Notes: generated by a model from the sequence alone, not told the origin. DNA of 64,000 bases from Bifidobacterium sp. ESL0690 (GCF_029392315.1 NZ_CP113939.1:248001-312000), one strand, 5' to 3'; counted from the first letter of the stretch, positions 8,290 to 17,653 are shown. Numbers and translations are program-made.

Positions 8290-11208
8290 TTGAAACGTGT
8301 AGTGCTCAGGAAGAAACTGCTATGTGCGCTTGCGGTCATCGCAATCGCGCTCATAGGCGCGTTGCCTGCGAATTTCGTTATCGCGGACGCTGAGGGGAGT
8401 GCTGCCTCCAACCCACTTTTGCGCGGCGGCGAAAGTTCGTCTTCGTCCTTGACCCGCGATTTCACGCAATCCGATTTCCCTGCGGCATGTATTCAAAGTT
8501 CCTCTACCGCCGTCCCGACCGACCAGAAGGTCGACTGCAAGCCCAAACTTTTCCAGTTCCTGGGCGAGAACAACAAAATGCAGGGCAACAACATCGCCGA
8601 CGAGTTACGCATGGATTTCGTGGTGCGTCTGCCTCACGGCATGGTAAACCCCAATTGCGTGTCTTTGGGGAGCTCTTCGGATTATACGGGCAATATGGGG
8701 CAGAGCAACGGCCACGATTGTGGCATGCAGGTCATCTTCTCCCGTACCAATTCCGACGGGAAGGCGTCCGGTGGGACTCGAGATCTGCGCGCCGCGAAAT
8801 ATCTCAATACCTATGGCGGCGATGGTTCGAGCGTCAATGAAACCACGGGTCGAAGGGCGGCAGCGGCTTGGGCTTCCAACCGTGATGAGTTTTATACCAT
8901 CCACAATGTGATGGTTTCCGGTGATTACGACTTCATCACCATGTCGCTGGAAGGTGACATTGCCTATAGTGTGGGCAATCAAATCGCCAACGGCGACGTC
9001 GGCGGCGTGAAGTTTCTGCCGCAATACGTCTATATCCTCGCTTCGACCGGCAGAGGGTCACGAAATTCTTGGGATTATCAGTTTGGTGATTTTGGCGCCA
9101 TCAGTTATATCACCAATATCGCGGCGGAACGGCCTGCTTATATGTATGCCAACGGCGTGAACAGCCCTTCCGTGAACAGTGTGGCCGATGCCAATGCCAA
9201 ATTGCCCTATGCCAACAACGGGCCGATTTCCTATATTGGCTGGGACAACAACACCAATCTATGGAGCGGCGGCCAGGCCAACTGGGGATTGGTCACCGAT
9301 TACGGATTCACCGGGCAATCGTCGGGGAGCACTATGGTGGCTCCGGCCAACTCCTTCTTCGTCGAGTGGTACAACAGGGCGCTGGGCAATACTTATACCT
9401 ATAGGGATTCGAGCGGAAACACCCAGAGGATGCCCTATCCGTGTTCGCAGAACACGTCGTTCTACTACCAATGGTTCGGGCTTGACGGGCATAATTGGCT
9501 ACCGGTGACTTCGCTGACCCCAGACCCCGTGAAGTTTACCGGGGCGCCTGCCCTCAGTTACTATGATGGGAGCAAGCCTGCATTCAATGCCACCAACAGG
9601 GGTTATGGGTGGGGCAACAGCACCCCCAACGGCAAGTTGATCGTTCCCAATGCTGGCACTGCCAACATTGCGCAGAATGCCGATGGAAGCATCGACTTCG
9701 GCAAGGCAAGGGCGATCCAGCCTAAGCTTGACGGTTATTTCAAGCTGGTCACCTGGCCGATCACCACCACGCCGACCACGAGCGACCCGAACGGACCTCA
9801 GTCCTATGACGGCTGCATCTCAACGGCCGCGCCGACGGGCGATTCCTCGTTCAGCGTCCGTGACGCCTACAATCCGCTTTATAACGATGCTGATCCCAGC
9901 AATCCCGTCGATATCAACATCAATACGTCGCAAGCCGAGATCAACGATGCCATTGCCAAGGGCTGGACTATCGACACTGCTTATGCCAAGTATGCGATTG
10001 ATCGGCCTGATCCGCCTTTCATTAATCAGTCGCCTTTACCGTACGCCGATCCTGACAGCAGAACCATCACCGGTACCGGTACCCCGGGCTACAAGGTGAC
10101 GCTCTACCGCGAAGATCCTAACTCTCTGATTAGCGACAGCGATCCGGACAACAGTTCGACCAGAGGCGACCGTGTCGGCACCGCCATAGTGGGAGAAGAC
10201 CACACCTGGAGCATCGATGACAACACCTCAATCAATCCGCTGCTTCAGAATCACGTCCGCTATCACGCTTGGCAGACGGAAGAGACCAGTGGTTACGAGC
10301 TCAGCTCCTTGTTCTCGAATATCGTACGGGAAGACTTTCGGGCGAGGCTAAACTCAAATCCGCAGATTTCGTCCATCATAGTGCCGCATACCGGCTCTTC
10401 TGGAACCCTTTCAACGCCCGCCCAAGTGACGATTCCTCTCAGCTACCACGGCTCTAGCCACTCGACTTTGCGAGTCTACGCGATACCGCAAAACGACGCG
10501 CAGACATCTTCGCCAGTTCCGGCAGGCACCATTCCCGATGACAAGTGGAAGGTGTGCGACGAGGGCCAGATCGGCTCCTCGATCGGCTGGAACTGCGTTA
10601 TCGATGCAAGCAAGTTCAGTGATGCCAATCATACGAAGGGCGACGGCACTCCATATATCTGGTACACGGTTATCGCTGTACTCACCGCTCCTGGTGGTTC
10701 TTCGAACTACGGTGAGGTTAACAACCAAGTCATCGACATGTATCCGCCCGTTGTCACCATCAGTTCGGTCGATCGCGCAACAGGTCTGGCCCAAGGCACT
10801 GTGACCAAGCCGAAAACCGGCGAAACCATGAGCAGCGTCAAGGTGTTGGTCACTTGGCCTGACGCCAGCACCAAAACCGTCACTACCGACAGTTCGGGCA
10901 ACTGGCAGGCCGATATACCTGCCACCATGACGTCCGGCACGGTCAGCGTATCCGCTACCGATAACGCTAGCGCTCGTGAGATAGACCATAACTTCGACGC
11001 GGCCCCGACAGATCAGGGCAACCAGTCGGCAACCGTTACGGCTCAGCTCACCGGCTATCCCCTTCTTAGCAATCTGCCGTTCACAGGCAGGCGCCCATGG
11101 CTGGCCTTCCTGTTGGCATTCATTGTGGCGGTGGCAGCCATCGGCGGTTACTTCGCTTTCCGGCGTCTTCGTTCCAACTTGATACATAAGGGGGCGCATG
11201 CGAAATGA
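8290..11208 (+). CDS. Large LPxTG surface protein, probable pilus tip or ancillary subunit
   Basis: A 972-residue secreted protein. It has a Sec signal peptide (residues 1-32: KRVVLRKK, hydrophobic core, then a cleavage region near ADAEG) and a complete sorting signal at the C-terminus: LPFTG near residue 929, a hydrophobic span and a basic tail ending KGAHAK. Between them lies a large extracellular region rich in Asn, Ser and Tyr, followed near residues 580-900 by repeated Ig-like or bacterial Ig segments (TITGTGTPGYKVTLYRED and TGLAQGTVTKPKTGE are alike). The start is TTG, with GGGGAG six bases upstream; no ATG is in frame upstream. Position before an E-box pilin and a class C sortase makes it the likely tip adhesin or minor subunit. 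The ligand is unknown. Confidence 0.85.
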   Translation: MKRVVLRKKLLCALAVIAIALIGALPANFVIADAEGSAASNPLLRGGESSSSSLTRDFTQSDFPAACIQSSSTAVPTDQKVDCKPKLFQFLGENNKMQGNNIADELRMDFVVRLPHGMVNPNCVSLGSSSDYTGNMGQSNGHDCGMQVIFSRTNSDGKASGGTRDLRAAKYLNTYGGDGSSVNETTGRRAAAAWASNRDEFYTIHNVMVSGDYDFITMSLEGDIAYSVGNQIANGDVGGVKFLPQYVYILASTGRGSRNSWDYQFGDFGAISYITNIAAERPAYMYANGVNSPSVNSVADANAKLPYANNGPISYIGWDNNTNLWSGGQANWGLVTDYGFTGQSSGSTMVAPANSFFVEWYNRALGNTYTYRDSSGNTQRMPYPCSQNTSFYYQWFGLDGHNWLPVTSLTPDPVKFTGAPALSYYDGSKPAFNATNRGYGWGNSTPNGKLIVPNAGTANIAQNADGSIDFGKARAIQPKLDGYFKLVTWPITTTPTTSDPNGPQSYDGCISTAAPTGDSSFSVRDAYNPLYNDADPSNPVDININTSQAEINDAIAKGWTIDTAYAKYAIDRPDPPFINQSPLPYADPDSRTITGTGTPGYKVTLYREDPNSLISDSDPDNSSTRGDRVGTAIVGEDHTWSIDDNTSINPLLQNHVRYHAWQTEETSGYELSSLFSNIVREDFRARLNSNPQISSIIVPHTGSSGTLSTPAQVTIPLSYHGSSHSTLRVYAIPQNDAQTSSPVPAGTIPDDKWKVCDEGQIGSSIGWNCVIDASKFSDANHTKGDGTPYIWYTVIAVLTAPGGSSNYGEVNNQVIDMYPPVVTISSVDRATGLAQGTVTKPKTGETMSSVKVLVTWPDASTKTVTTDSSGNWQADIPATMTSGTVSVSATDNASAREIDHNFDAAPTDQGNQSATVTAQLTGYPLLSNLPFTGRRPWLAFLLAFIVAVAAIGGYFAFRRLRSNLIHKGAHAK

Positions 11209-11370
11209 CGTATAGCACTCCAGGTTCCAAAGGGGTGATGCTTGTGGTACCGCGTTGCAGACCGAGCCCGAAAGGCTACGGAACATAGGATTTCATAACT
11301 TAACCGAACAAAAAGCAGTATTTCAATCTTGTAAAGGGGATTGAACAAGAAAGAAAGGGCTAACCCAATT

Positions 11371-13362
11371 ATGAGTAGCAAAAAACTTCGTGCGCTGGCA
11401 GCAGGCGCGATTGCGGCGGCCACGTTGTTGGCGTTCTCGCCGTTAAGCGGTGTCGCCAATGCGGCGACACAGACCATGAACATGTCCGGTGTCACAGCGC
11501 CCAATATCGTCATCAACGGTACTGATGCGACCATGAAGGACCACACGTTCGTCGCCGTGAAAATCGGCGATTATCTCACCGCCCAGTATGACGACACCAC
11601 TCCCAGTGGTTCCACGCCCGGCACGTTGACCTCGGTTTCCGTGGGTACCACCGCCGACGCCAAGGCTGCCGCCACCGACGCTTTGACAACCGCAAAGGGC
11701 AGCAGTGCTGCGGATACCGGCTATGATGGCAACCCGGTCGGTGAAGTCGCTTCGAAGTGGCTCGGCTATGCCGCCACCGGTTCCTCTGATACCACATCGA
11801 ACAGTGCCAACTCGGCTTGGAGCGGCAAACTGCGTGACTTCGTCACCGCTTTGATGAAGAGCACTGTCGAGAATGGCTCGCATCAGACGTTCAGCCAAAT
11901 GGTGGGGGCCGGCACTCCGACCACTGCATCTCTGGTCAGCGGCACTACGTACCAGGCAAGTATTCCGGTGAGTTCTCCGGGTATCTATGTCGTCGTCGAT
12001 ACGACGACGCAGCCGCTTCATACTGGCAGCACAGCTTTCAAGGACGCCATCCCGATGCTTGTGAGCACCGGAATCACTTCCGGCTCCACCAGCTACACCC
12101 AGCTTGGAGCCATCGCTTTGGGCACAGTGAATATGAAGGGCGATGCTCCTTCGGTGAGGAAGGCTCTTGACACTTCGCAGGATAATTCGGATACCTCGGT
12201 CGGCGGCAAACTGCATTACGTGCTGACGAGTGCGGTTCCTCTGACCACTGGCTATGACCACTATATCTTCACGATGAGTGATCACCCAGGTACTGGTCTG
12301 ACTTTTGACGACACCGTCACGCCTGTAGTAAAGGTCGATACCACTACACTGACCGCAACAACTCCCCATGCGTCCGGCGATTATACCTTCACCCATAATG
12401 AAGATGCCAACGGCAATACGACGTATATGGTCTTCGATCTGTCTCCTTCCATCCGCAGCCAAACCTATGGCAAGCCGATCACGATCACCTATGCCATGAA
12501 GATCAACGACAACGCGGTTAGCGGACAGCCTCTGAAGAACGGTGTGACCGTCTCGTATTCGAACGACACCACCAAGCAGCCGAGCGCCGATGCGGCGCAA
12601 ACGGATAGCAACGGTAATGTCGTCAACTGCGTTCCGGCTCCGTCCTCTCCGAATCCCTGCACCAACGGCGACGTCACCAAAGACGATAGCCAGGATGGCT
12701 CCAACAGCCCGACCGCTCTCGAGACCTACTTCCATCATTTCGATGTGATGAAGGTGAAGAAGAGTGATGGCACTGGTCTGAAGGGTGCTACTTTCCAGCT
12801 GACCAAGAAGGGCGAAACCACTCCGATCACGTTCCTGAAGCAGTCGAACGGCGTTTACAAGAAGGCCGCCAACCAAAGCGAAAACGGGGCAACTGCCAAT
12901 CTGGCCGTGTTCGATGGCACTCCATCGACCTCGACTGCGGATACCCCTCACGATCTCGGTCAACTGCAGATTGATGGCCTTGCCGACGGTGTGTATACGC
13001 TCAAGGAAACCGTTGCTCCTAGCGGTTATTCCTCCACGTTCATGCCTTCCACTGATGTTCAGGTCGGCGGCGGCAGCGGAACCAACGCGGCGGATTCGAA
13101 GTTCGCCAATACGAAGGACGCTGTCTTCGGCCTCATCGACGCAAACGGAACGGTCGCTTCCGGTTCCACTCCTGCGGCCTTGGGTGCAGTATCCATGGCC
13201 AGCGGCGGCGCTGTTCTGGTCAACAACGTCAACTCGATCTCGCAGCTGCCTTTGACCGGCGGCGTGGGCATCCTGATGATGCTTCTGTTGATCGTGGTGC
13301 TCGCCATGATCGTCGCGGCTCTCGTGATCGCCCGTCGCAAGCTCAACAAGTCAAGCGAATGA
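11371..13362 (+). CDS. Major pilin with fimbrial D2 and SpaA-type domains
   Basis: A 663-residue secreted pilin. The signal peptide ends near the VANAA cleavage site. A fimbrial isopeptide-forming D2-like domain lies near residues 270-390 (VGGKLHYVLTSAVP). A SpaA/CnaB-type domain near 455-570 contains the E-box YTLKETVAPSGY, whose Glu promotes the intramolecular isopeptide bond. LPLTG lies near residue 626, followed by a long hydrophobic span and a basic tail. These are the features of a sortase-polymerised shaft subunit such as bifidobacterial FimA. I chose ATG 11371 with AGAAAGGGC upstream; an in-frame TTG at 11341 would give ten more residues before the signal peptide. The polymerising lysine motif could not be placed with confidence. 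Confidence 0.88.
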   Translation: MSSKKLRALAAGAIAAATLLAFSPLSGVANAATQTMNMSGVTAPNIVINGTDATMKDHTFVAVKIGDYLTAQYDDTTPSGSTPGTLTSVSVGTTADAKAAATDALTTAKGSSAADTGYDGNPVGEVASKWLGYAATGSSDTTSNSANSAWSGKLRDFVTALMKSTVENGSHQTFSQMVGAGTPTTASLVSGTTYQASIPVSSPGIYVVVDTTTQPLHTGSTAFKDAIPMLVSTGITSGSTSYTQLGAIALGTVNMKGDAPSVRKALDTSQDNSDTSVGGKLHYVLTSAVPLTTGYDHYIFTMSDHPGTGLTFDDTVTPVVKVDTTTLTATTPHASGDYTFTHNEDANGNTTYMVFDLSPSIRSQTYGKPITITYAMKINDNAVSGQPLKNGVTVSYSNDTTKQPSADAAQTDSNGNVVNCVPAPSSPNPCTNGDVTKDDSQDGSNSPTALETYFHHFDVMKVKKSDGTGLKGATFQLTKKGETTPITFLKQSNGVYKKAANQSENGATANLAVFDGTPSTSTADTPHDLGQLQIDGLADGVYTLKETVAPSGYSSTFMPSTDVQVGGGSGTNAADSKFANTKDAVFGLIDANGTVASGSTPAALGAVSMASGGAVLVNNVNSISQLPLTGGVGILMMLLLIVVLAMIVAALVIARRKLNKSSE

Positions 13363-13462
13363 GGCGAGCAGCCAAGTGAAGAACCGCTTTCACGGCTTGG
13401 TTTCATGAATCGTTGAAATTACTTTTCATCGAAACCTGATCGAAAGCGATGATTCGCTTCAG

Positions 13463-13514
13463 GTAATGGCAAGAAGGGCGTGACCCGATGTGGTTGCGCT
13501 TTTCTTGCCATTAC
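13463..13514 (+). terminator. 23-bp hairpin between major pilin and sortase genes
   Basis: The outer 13 bp are perfect (GTAATGGCAAGAA with its complement) and continue inward with G-U pairs to about 23 bp around a 6-nt loop. It sits 100 bp after the pilin stop and 205 bp before the sortase start. There is no strict T-tract, so it may act as a partial terminator or as a 3' stabiliser for pilin mRNA. The rest of the 356-bp gap holds no credible gene. Confidence 0.7.
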
Positions 13515-13718
13515 TATGTTTTGGTTCACGGCATTATGTCTGGGCTCGCTGCGTCGTTCCGCTGATTCAGGTTCGCGTGGGCCTGCCGGTAATAATGTCG
13601 GTAATGTTATCGGTATTCCTGCCGGTAATTCTTTCAACAATACTGTCGTTACGTCAGTCGTTGAGCCCTCTTGTGGCTCATCAACCCTGCGTTACCCGTG
13701 CCTAAAAGGAGGTTATAT

Positions 13719-14765
13719 ATGGTGTCGTCGAACGGGGAGGAAGCCGGCCAATCGCGGCTGTCGGATGCTTCTTTCGCTGCCGTTCTGAACGAGCCGGAAG
13801 AGCAGAAAGACGGGTTTCGTCGCGGTGTGATTCTTACCGTCGACGCTCTCATCGCCATTTTCGTCGTGGCGCTTCTTGTGGCCCTGGCCTGGTTTCCGGT
13901 GCGCTGGCTTTCCGACATGAACCTCGAACGTGAGATGACGCAGAGCAACAGCGCGCGTTTCAATTCCTGGCCGCAAGGCAAGATCGCCGACGAATATGCC
14001 AAGGCGCAGGCCTATAACCGCAAGATCGCCGCGGGCGGGCAGGCCACGCTCGGCGAATACGTCGATCCCTTCGCCAAAGGCGCGGACCTCGACAAGCCGC
14101 TAAGCGAGAGGGACACCAACTACAAATCCCTGCTCAACGACGGCACCGGGATGATGGGCACCGTGCGCATCCCCAAGATTTCGGTGCGCATGCCGATTTT
14201 CCACGGCACCTCCGAGACGGTTCTGCGCCACGGGGCCGGCCACCTTTACGGCACCAGCCTTCCGGTCGGCGGTGCTTCGACCAACGCCGTGTTGAGCGGG
14301 CACAGCGGCCTGCCGGGGGCGCTGCTGTTCACTCGGCTCGACGAGCTTAAAAAAGGTGATTTCTTTTATATCCAGACTTTGAACCGCACGATGGGCTACC
14401 TGGTCACCGGCATCCATATCATCCAACCGACCGACACCCACCTCTACAAAATCGTGCCGGGGCAGGACCTGGTGACGCTTATGACCTGCACGCCGTATGG
14501 CATCAATACCGAGCGCCTGATCATCACCGGAAGCCGGCGCTCCATTCCTGAGCCGATTCCCGACCTCGACCATTCCCAGAACGACGGCATTTTGAACGGT
14601 ATCGTCACCGGCCTGACCATATTCCTCATCGGGGTGACCGTGACGAGAGTGCGTCACAAGAAGCCGCGCCCGATTCGCCACGCGCTTATCGCCGGCCAAC
14701 CGCCGCGCTTCTGGCAACGTCGTCGCCGCGCCGCTTTGCATCCGACGGAGCCTCACGGCGATTGA
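13719..14765 (+). CDS. srtC: Class C (pilin-polymerising) sortase
   Basis: A 348-residue membrane-anchored transpeptidase. It has an N-terminal cytosolic segment, a TM helix near residues 38-58, and a linker. The sortase domain starts at GTVRIPKISVRMPIFHGT. The catalytic His is in SGHSGL (near residue 194), the Cys in TLMTCTPYG (near 257) and the Arg in NTERL (near 266). A second hydrophobic segment near 300 and a basic tail are typical of class C enzymes, which join pilin subunits through isopeptide bonds. ATG 13719 has AAAAGGAGG eight bases upstream; the earlier in-frame GTG at 13671 has no such site. It is the last gene of the pilus locus and would act on the LPFTG and LPLTG proteins upstream. 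No lid motif was identified with certainty. Confidence 0.92.
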   Translation: MVSSNGEEAGQSRLSDASFAAVLNEPEEQKDGFRRGVILTVDALIAIFVVALLVALAWFPVRWLSDMNLEREMTQSNSARFNSWPQGKIADEYAKAQAYNRKIAAGGQATLGEYVDPFAKGADLDKPLSERDTNYKSLLNDGTGMMGTVRIPKISVRMPIFHGTSETVLRHGAGHLYGTSLPVGGASTNAVLSGHSGLPGALLFTRLDELKKGDFFYIQTLNRTMGYLVTGIHIIQPTDTHLYKIVPGQDLVTLMTCTPYGINTERLIITGSRRSIPEPIPDLDHSQNDGILNGIVTGLTIFLIGVTVTRVRHKKPRPIRHALIAGQPPRFWQRRRRAALHPTEPHGD

Positions 14766-14858
14766 TGTCGGCTCTTGAAATTGGATAGAACGGCGAGAAA
14801 CGTTCAAGCGGCCAAAATTGACATCATGATGGACTTTGTTCTAAACTAGCGAGTAGTT

Positions 14859-14872
14859 TCGAAACGTTTCGA
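14859..14872. promoter_or_regulatory. LacI-type operator upstream of the regulator gene
   Basis: TCGAAACGTTTCGA is a perfect 14-bp palindrome with a central CG, the normal LacI-family operator form. It lies about 80 bp before the regulator gene at 14953. The same sequence is found, extended to 18 bp, before the binding-protein gene, implying autoregulation and operon control by one repressor. Confidence 0.8.
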
Positions 14873-14952
14873 TGAAAGTTATCCGAAATCAAGAACGTTG
14901 GAACATAGCCGGGTAAAGCCCGACGCTACGTGCACGGTAAAGGAGGCGGCGC

Positions 14953-16047
14953 ATGGCTGGTATCAAGGAAGTTGCGAAAGCCGCGGGAGTATCCGTTTCC
15001 ACCGTTTCCTACGTGCTTTCCGGCAAACGCTCCATCTCCTCGAAAACCACCGACAAGGTCCTGAAGGCCATCGACGAACTCGGCTATATTCCCGATGCCA
15101 GCGCGCAGAAGATGCGCGGGCAGTTGAACCATATCATCGCCATCAGCGAGCCGATGCACGAGGGCATGAACCAGATGCAATATAATGCATACTTCATGCA
15201 GTCCGCGTGGCAGGCCAGGGCCGCAGGGTATGACGTGCTGCTGCTCACCGGCGCCGATGCCGTGGCCGACATCGAACGCGTGACGCACAGCAATCTCGTC
15301 GACGGAGTGCTTCTGCTCGACGTTGAGGAACGCGACGCGCGCGTGGCGCAGGCCGCTCGCTACCACAAGCCGTGCGTGGCCATCGGGCTGCCCGAGAACC
15401 ACAAGGATTGTGCCTGCATCGACATCGATTTCGCCAAGATGGGCCGTCGCAGCGCCGACAGGCTTTTCGCGTTGGGCCATCGTCAGGTCGCGTTTTTGCG
15501 GGCCCAGGAAATCGACTATGCGCGTCACGCCGGTTATGTGCTGCTCTTCCGCAACGCGTTCCTCGCCCGCGCCGAAGAAATCGGCCTCAAGGTCTTCGAA
15601 TCCGGTCCGGTCGATAACGCGACGTTCGATGCCAGAACATTCGTGACTGATATGCTTGCTCAAAGCCCGCGCCCGACGGCTTTGGTCAGTCAGTCCGGTG
15701 TCAATATCCTGAACCTCGCGGTCACCGCTTTGATGGCCGCCGGTTTCAAGATTCCCGACGATATTTCCGTGCTTTCCTGCGGCACGTTCCTGCGCGACGA
15801 ACCGATGCGTCGGCCGGTGAGCGAAGAGCCGTTCGAACCGGAACGACTTTGCTCGATAGCCATGGGCTCGCTGATTTCCGCCATCGAGCACCGTCAGGGA
15901 ATCGCCGGGGAAGTGACGCTGATCGATCCGAAATTTATCGATCGCGGCTCGCTCGCCGCGGCACCGAAGGTTGCCGAAATTTCAACTTCGAGACCAATCG
16001 CTTCTGCTCGCAAAAGCAGGGACATGGAAGGGGAACTTATGGATTGA
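14953..16047 (+). CDS. LacI-family transcriptional regulator of the GH172/GH65 locus
   Basis: A 364-residue repressor. An N-terminal helix-turn-helix (IKEVAKAAGVSVSTVSYVL, residues 4-22) and hinge helix precede a periplasmic-binding-protein-like sensor domain. AAAGGAGG lies just before the ATG. The recognition helix SVSTVSYVL is standard for the family. It is encoded directly upstream of a CUT1 importer, and the palindrome TCGAAACGTTTCGA occurs before both its own gene and the binding-protein gene. It therefore probably represses the whole locus until the imported oligosaccharide, or a product of the GH172 or GH65 enzyme, binds. The effector cannot be read from the sequence. Confidence 0.9.
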   Translation: MAGIKEVAKAAGVSVSTVSYVLSGKRSISSKTTDKVLKAIDELGYIPDASAQKMRGQLNHIIAISEPMHEGMNQMQYNAYFMQSAWQARAAGYDVLLLTGADAVADIERVTHSNLVDGVLLLDVEERDARVAQAARYHKPCVAIGLPENHKDCACIDIDFAKMGRRSADRLFALGHRQVAFLRAQEIDYARHAGYVLLFRNAFLARAEEIGLKVFESGPVDNATFDARTFVTDMLAQSPRPTALVSQSGVNILNLAVTALMAAGFKIPDDISVLSCGTFLRDEPMRRPVSEEPFEPERLCSIAMGSLISAIEHRQGIAGEVTLIDPKFIDRGSLAAAPKVAEISTSRPIASARKSRDMEGELMD

Positions 16048-16198
16048 ATCGACACCAAACGTTGGGGTGAGTGAAGAACCGGCGCTCGGCCGGCCAGCTT
16101 TTCAGTGATGAGGGCTTGGCGCGGCTGCGAGCTTTGATTCTGCCTTTCAATGGAGCAAGGAATTACGTAAAAAAATAAAGTGCGTTCATTGTCCCATG

Positions 16199-16216
16199 AA
16201 TCGAAACGTTTCGATT
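16199..16216. promoter_or_regulatory. LacI-type operator upstream of the sugar-binding protein
   Basis: An 18-bp perfect palindrome, AATCGAAACGTTTCGATT, lies 47-64 bp before the start of the binding-protein gene. It contains the whole 14-bp operator found at 14859. The position fits repression of a promoter in the 215-bp gap after the regulator gene. Confidence 0.85.
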
Positions 16217-16262
16217 ATTAGTTACATAATTCCATCCATCTATAAATTTTCAAGGAGGAAAG

Positions 16263-17570
16263 ATGAAGATAAGGAAGATTGTCGCGACAGCGCTCGCGGC
16301 GGTGCTCTCGTTGACGGCGCTTTCGGCCTGCGGGTCGAGCAACGCCCAGGATGACGCGCATCCGCAAAGCATTTCGTTCTGGTATTATGACCTGCCCACC
16401 GCGGCCCAGACCGAGGCATGGAAGAAGGCGGCCGACCAGTTCACTAGGCAGACCGGCGTCAAGGTGAGGTTCGAGGTCAAGTCCTTCACCCAGATCGCGC
16501 AGAACTCCAGCCAGTTCCTCGACTCGAACCAGGCCCCCGACATCATGGAATCCAACCGCGGCAACGGTTCTGCGGGCATGCTTTCCTCGATGGAGCTTTT
16601 GAGTGATTTGAAGCCGTACGTCAAGAAATACGGCTGGGACAAGAAGATCACCAAGGCCGACGCCTCGATCGCCAAATACGATGCGATGGGCATTATGGAC
16701 GGCACCAAGTGGGTCGGTCTGCCGAGCTACGCCGAATACCAGCGTGTGTATTACAACAAGACGATGTTCGACAAATACGGTATCAAGATCCCCACCACGA
16801 TGGCCGAATTCGAGCAGGCGTGCAAAGAGTTCAAGTCTCGCGGCATCACCCCGATCGCCGCCGACGCGCAGGAATACGGCGTGATGTGGCTCTGGTGGTC
16901 GCTGGTGGGCACGAAGGCCGACAAGCGGTTCATCGACGATTGGCAGATGTACAAGCATGATGTCAACTGGAACGCCGAACCGCTGACCTACGCCACCAAC
17001 ACCATCAACGACTGGGTCAAGAAAGGCTATATCTCGCGCAGCGCCACCGGTCTCAAGGCCGAAGACACCACGAACTCCTTCATCAAAGGCAACGAATACC
17101 CGATCTACCAGACCGGCACGTGGAACCAAAGCCGTTTTATCGACCAGGTCAAGAACTTCGAATGGACCGCGGCCGCGCTGCCGGGCACCAAGATGCTGCA
17201 GGGCTGCACGGGCAACCTTTTGACCATCCCCACCAAATCGCATCATAAGGACCTCGCCGCGAAGCTCTTGAACAACGTGCTCTCTGCGGAGAATCAGGAC
17301 GGCATCGGCAACGCCGGCGGCATCCCGCTGGCCGCCGACATGAGCAAGATCACCAACGTGAAGAACCAGGAGATGATCAAGGAATATTCGCAATATTCCA
17401 AGAAAGGCGCCCTTTCCTACTACCCGGATTATCCGGCCTCGAACCTGACTGACGACATCTCCTCGCAGTTCCAAGAGCTCGTCAATGGCACCGAAACGCC
17501 AAAGCAGGTGCTCGACTCGCTTCACAAGTCCTACGACACCGGCGTGGTCGACATGGGCTTCAAGGACTGA
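16263..17570 (+). CDS. Sugar ABC transporter substrate-binding lipoprotein (CUT1)
   Basis: A 435-residue extracellular solute-binding protein of family 1. The lipobox is LSAC at about residues 20-23, after a basic start and hydrophobic core, so Cys would be lipidated. The mature protein has the family pattern ISFWYYDLPTAAQTEAWKK, then APDIMESNRG and MGIMDGTKWVGLP, in which aromatic residues line the sugar cleft. AAGGAGG lies upstream. It is the first structural gene after the LacI operator and is followed by two permeases but no ATPase, as is usual for CUT1 systems that share an MsiK-type ATPase. The likely cargo is an oligosaccharide later cut by the GH172 and GH65 enzymes. Exact specificity is unknown. 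Confidence 0.88.
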   Translation: MKIRKIVATALAAVLSLTALSACGSSNAQDDAHPQSISFWYYDLPTAAQTEAWKKAADQFTRQTGVKVRFEVKSFTQIAQNSSQFLDSNQAPDIMESNRGNGSAGMLSSMELLSDLKPYVKKYGWDKKITKADASIAKYDAMGIMDGTKWVGLPSYAEYQRVYYNKTMFDKYGIKIPTTMAEFEQACKEFKSRGITPIAADAQEYGVMWLWWSLVGTKADKRFIDDWQMYKHDVNWNAEPLTYATNTINDWVKKGYISRSATGLKAEDTTNSFIKGNEYPIYQTGTWNQSRFIDQVKNFEWTAAALPGTKMLQGCTGNLLTIPTKSHHKDLAAKLLNNVLSAENQDGIGNAGGIPLAADMSKITNVKNQEMIKEYSQYSKKGALSYYPDYPASNLTDDISSQFQELVNGTETPKQVLDSLHKSYDTGVVDMGFKD

Positions 17571-17581
17571 GCGGGGGTTGT

Positions 17582-17653
17582 CGTTTCGATTCGGTCCGGT
17601 TCGTTTCGAGTCGGTTCAGCCCATCCCGTTTCGTCCCGATCGTCTCGTTTCGA
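17582..17653. repeat. Array of four CGTTTCGA half-operator sequences
   Basis: CGTTTCGA or CGTTTCGT occurs at 17582, 17602, 17627 and 17646, all in one orientation, spaced 20, 25 and 19 bp. The octamer is one half of the TCGAAACGTTTCGA operator. The array fills the 150-bp gap between the binding-protein and permease genes. It may be weak repressor sites or only a degenerate low-complexity spacer. Confidence 0.5.

Noticed and set aside
11238-11290. TGGTACCGCG between the two pilin genes resembles the T-box antiterminator core.
   Set aside because: Only the 10-nt core matches. There is no stem I with specifier loop, no competing terminator, and the downstream gene is a pilin rather than an aminoacyl-tRNA synthetase or amino-acid gene.
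13535-13720. A frame through the pilin-sortase gap (PAGNNVGNVIGIPAGNSF) considered as a small secreted peptide.
   Set aside because: The frame has no Shine-Dalgarno and runs through the 23-bp hairpin and into the sortase gene out of frame.
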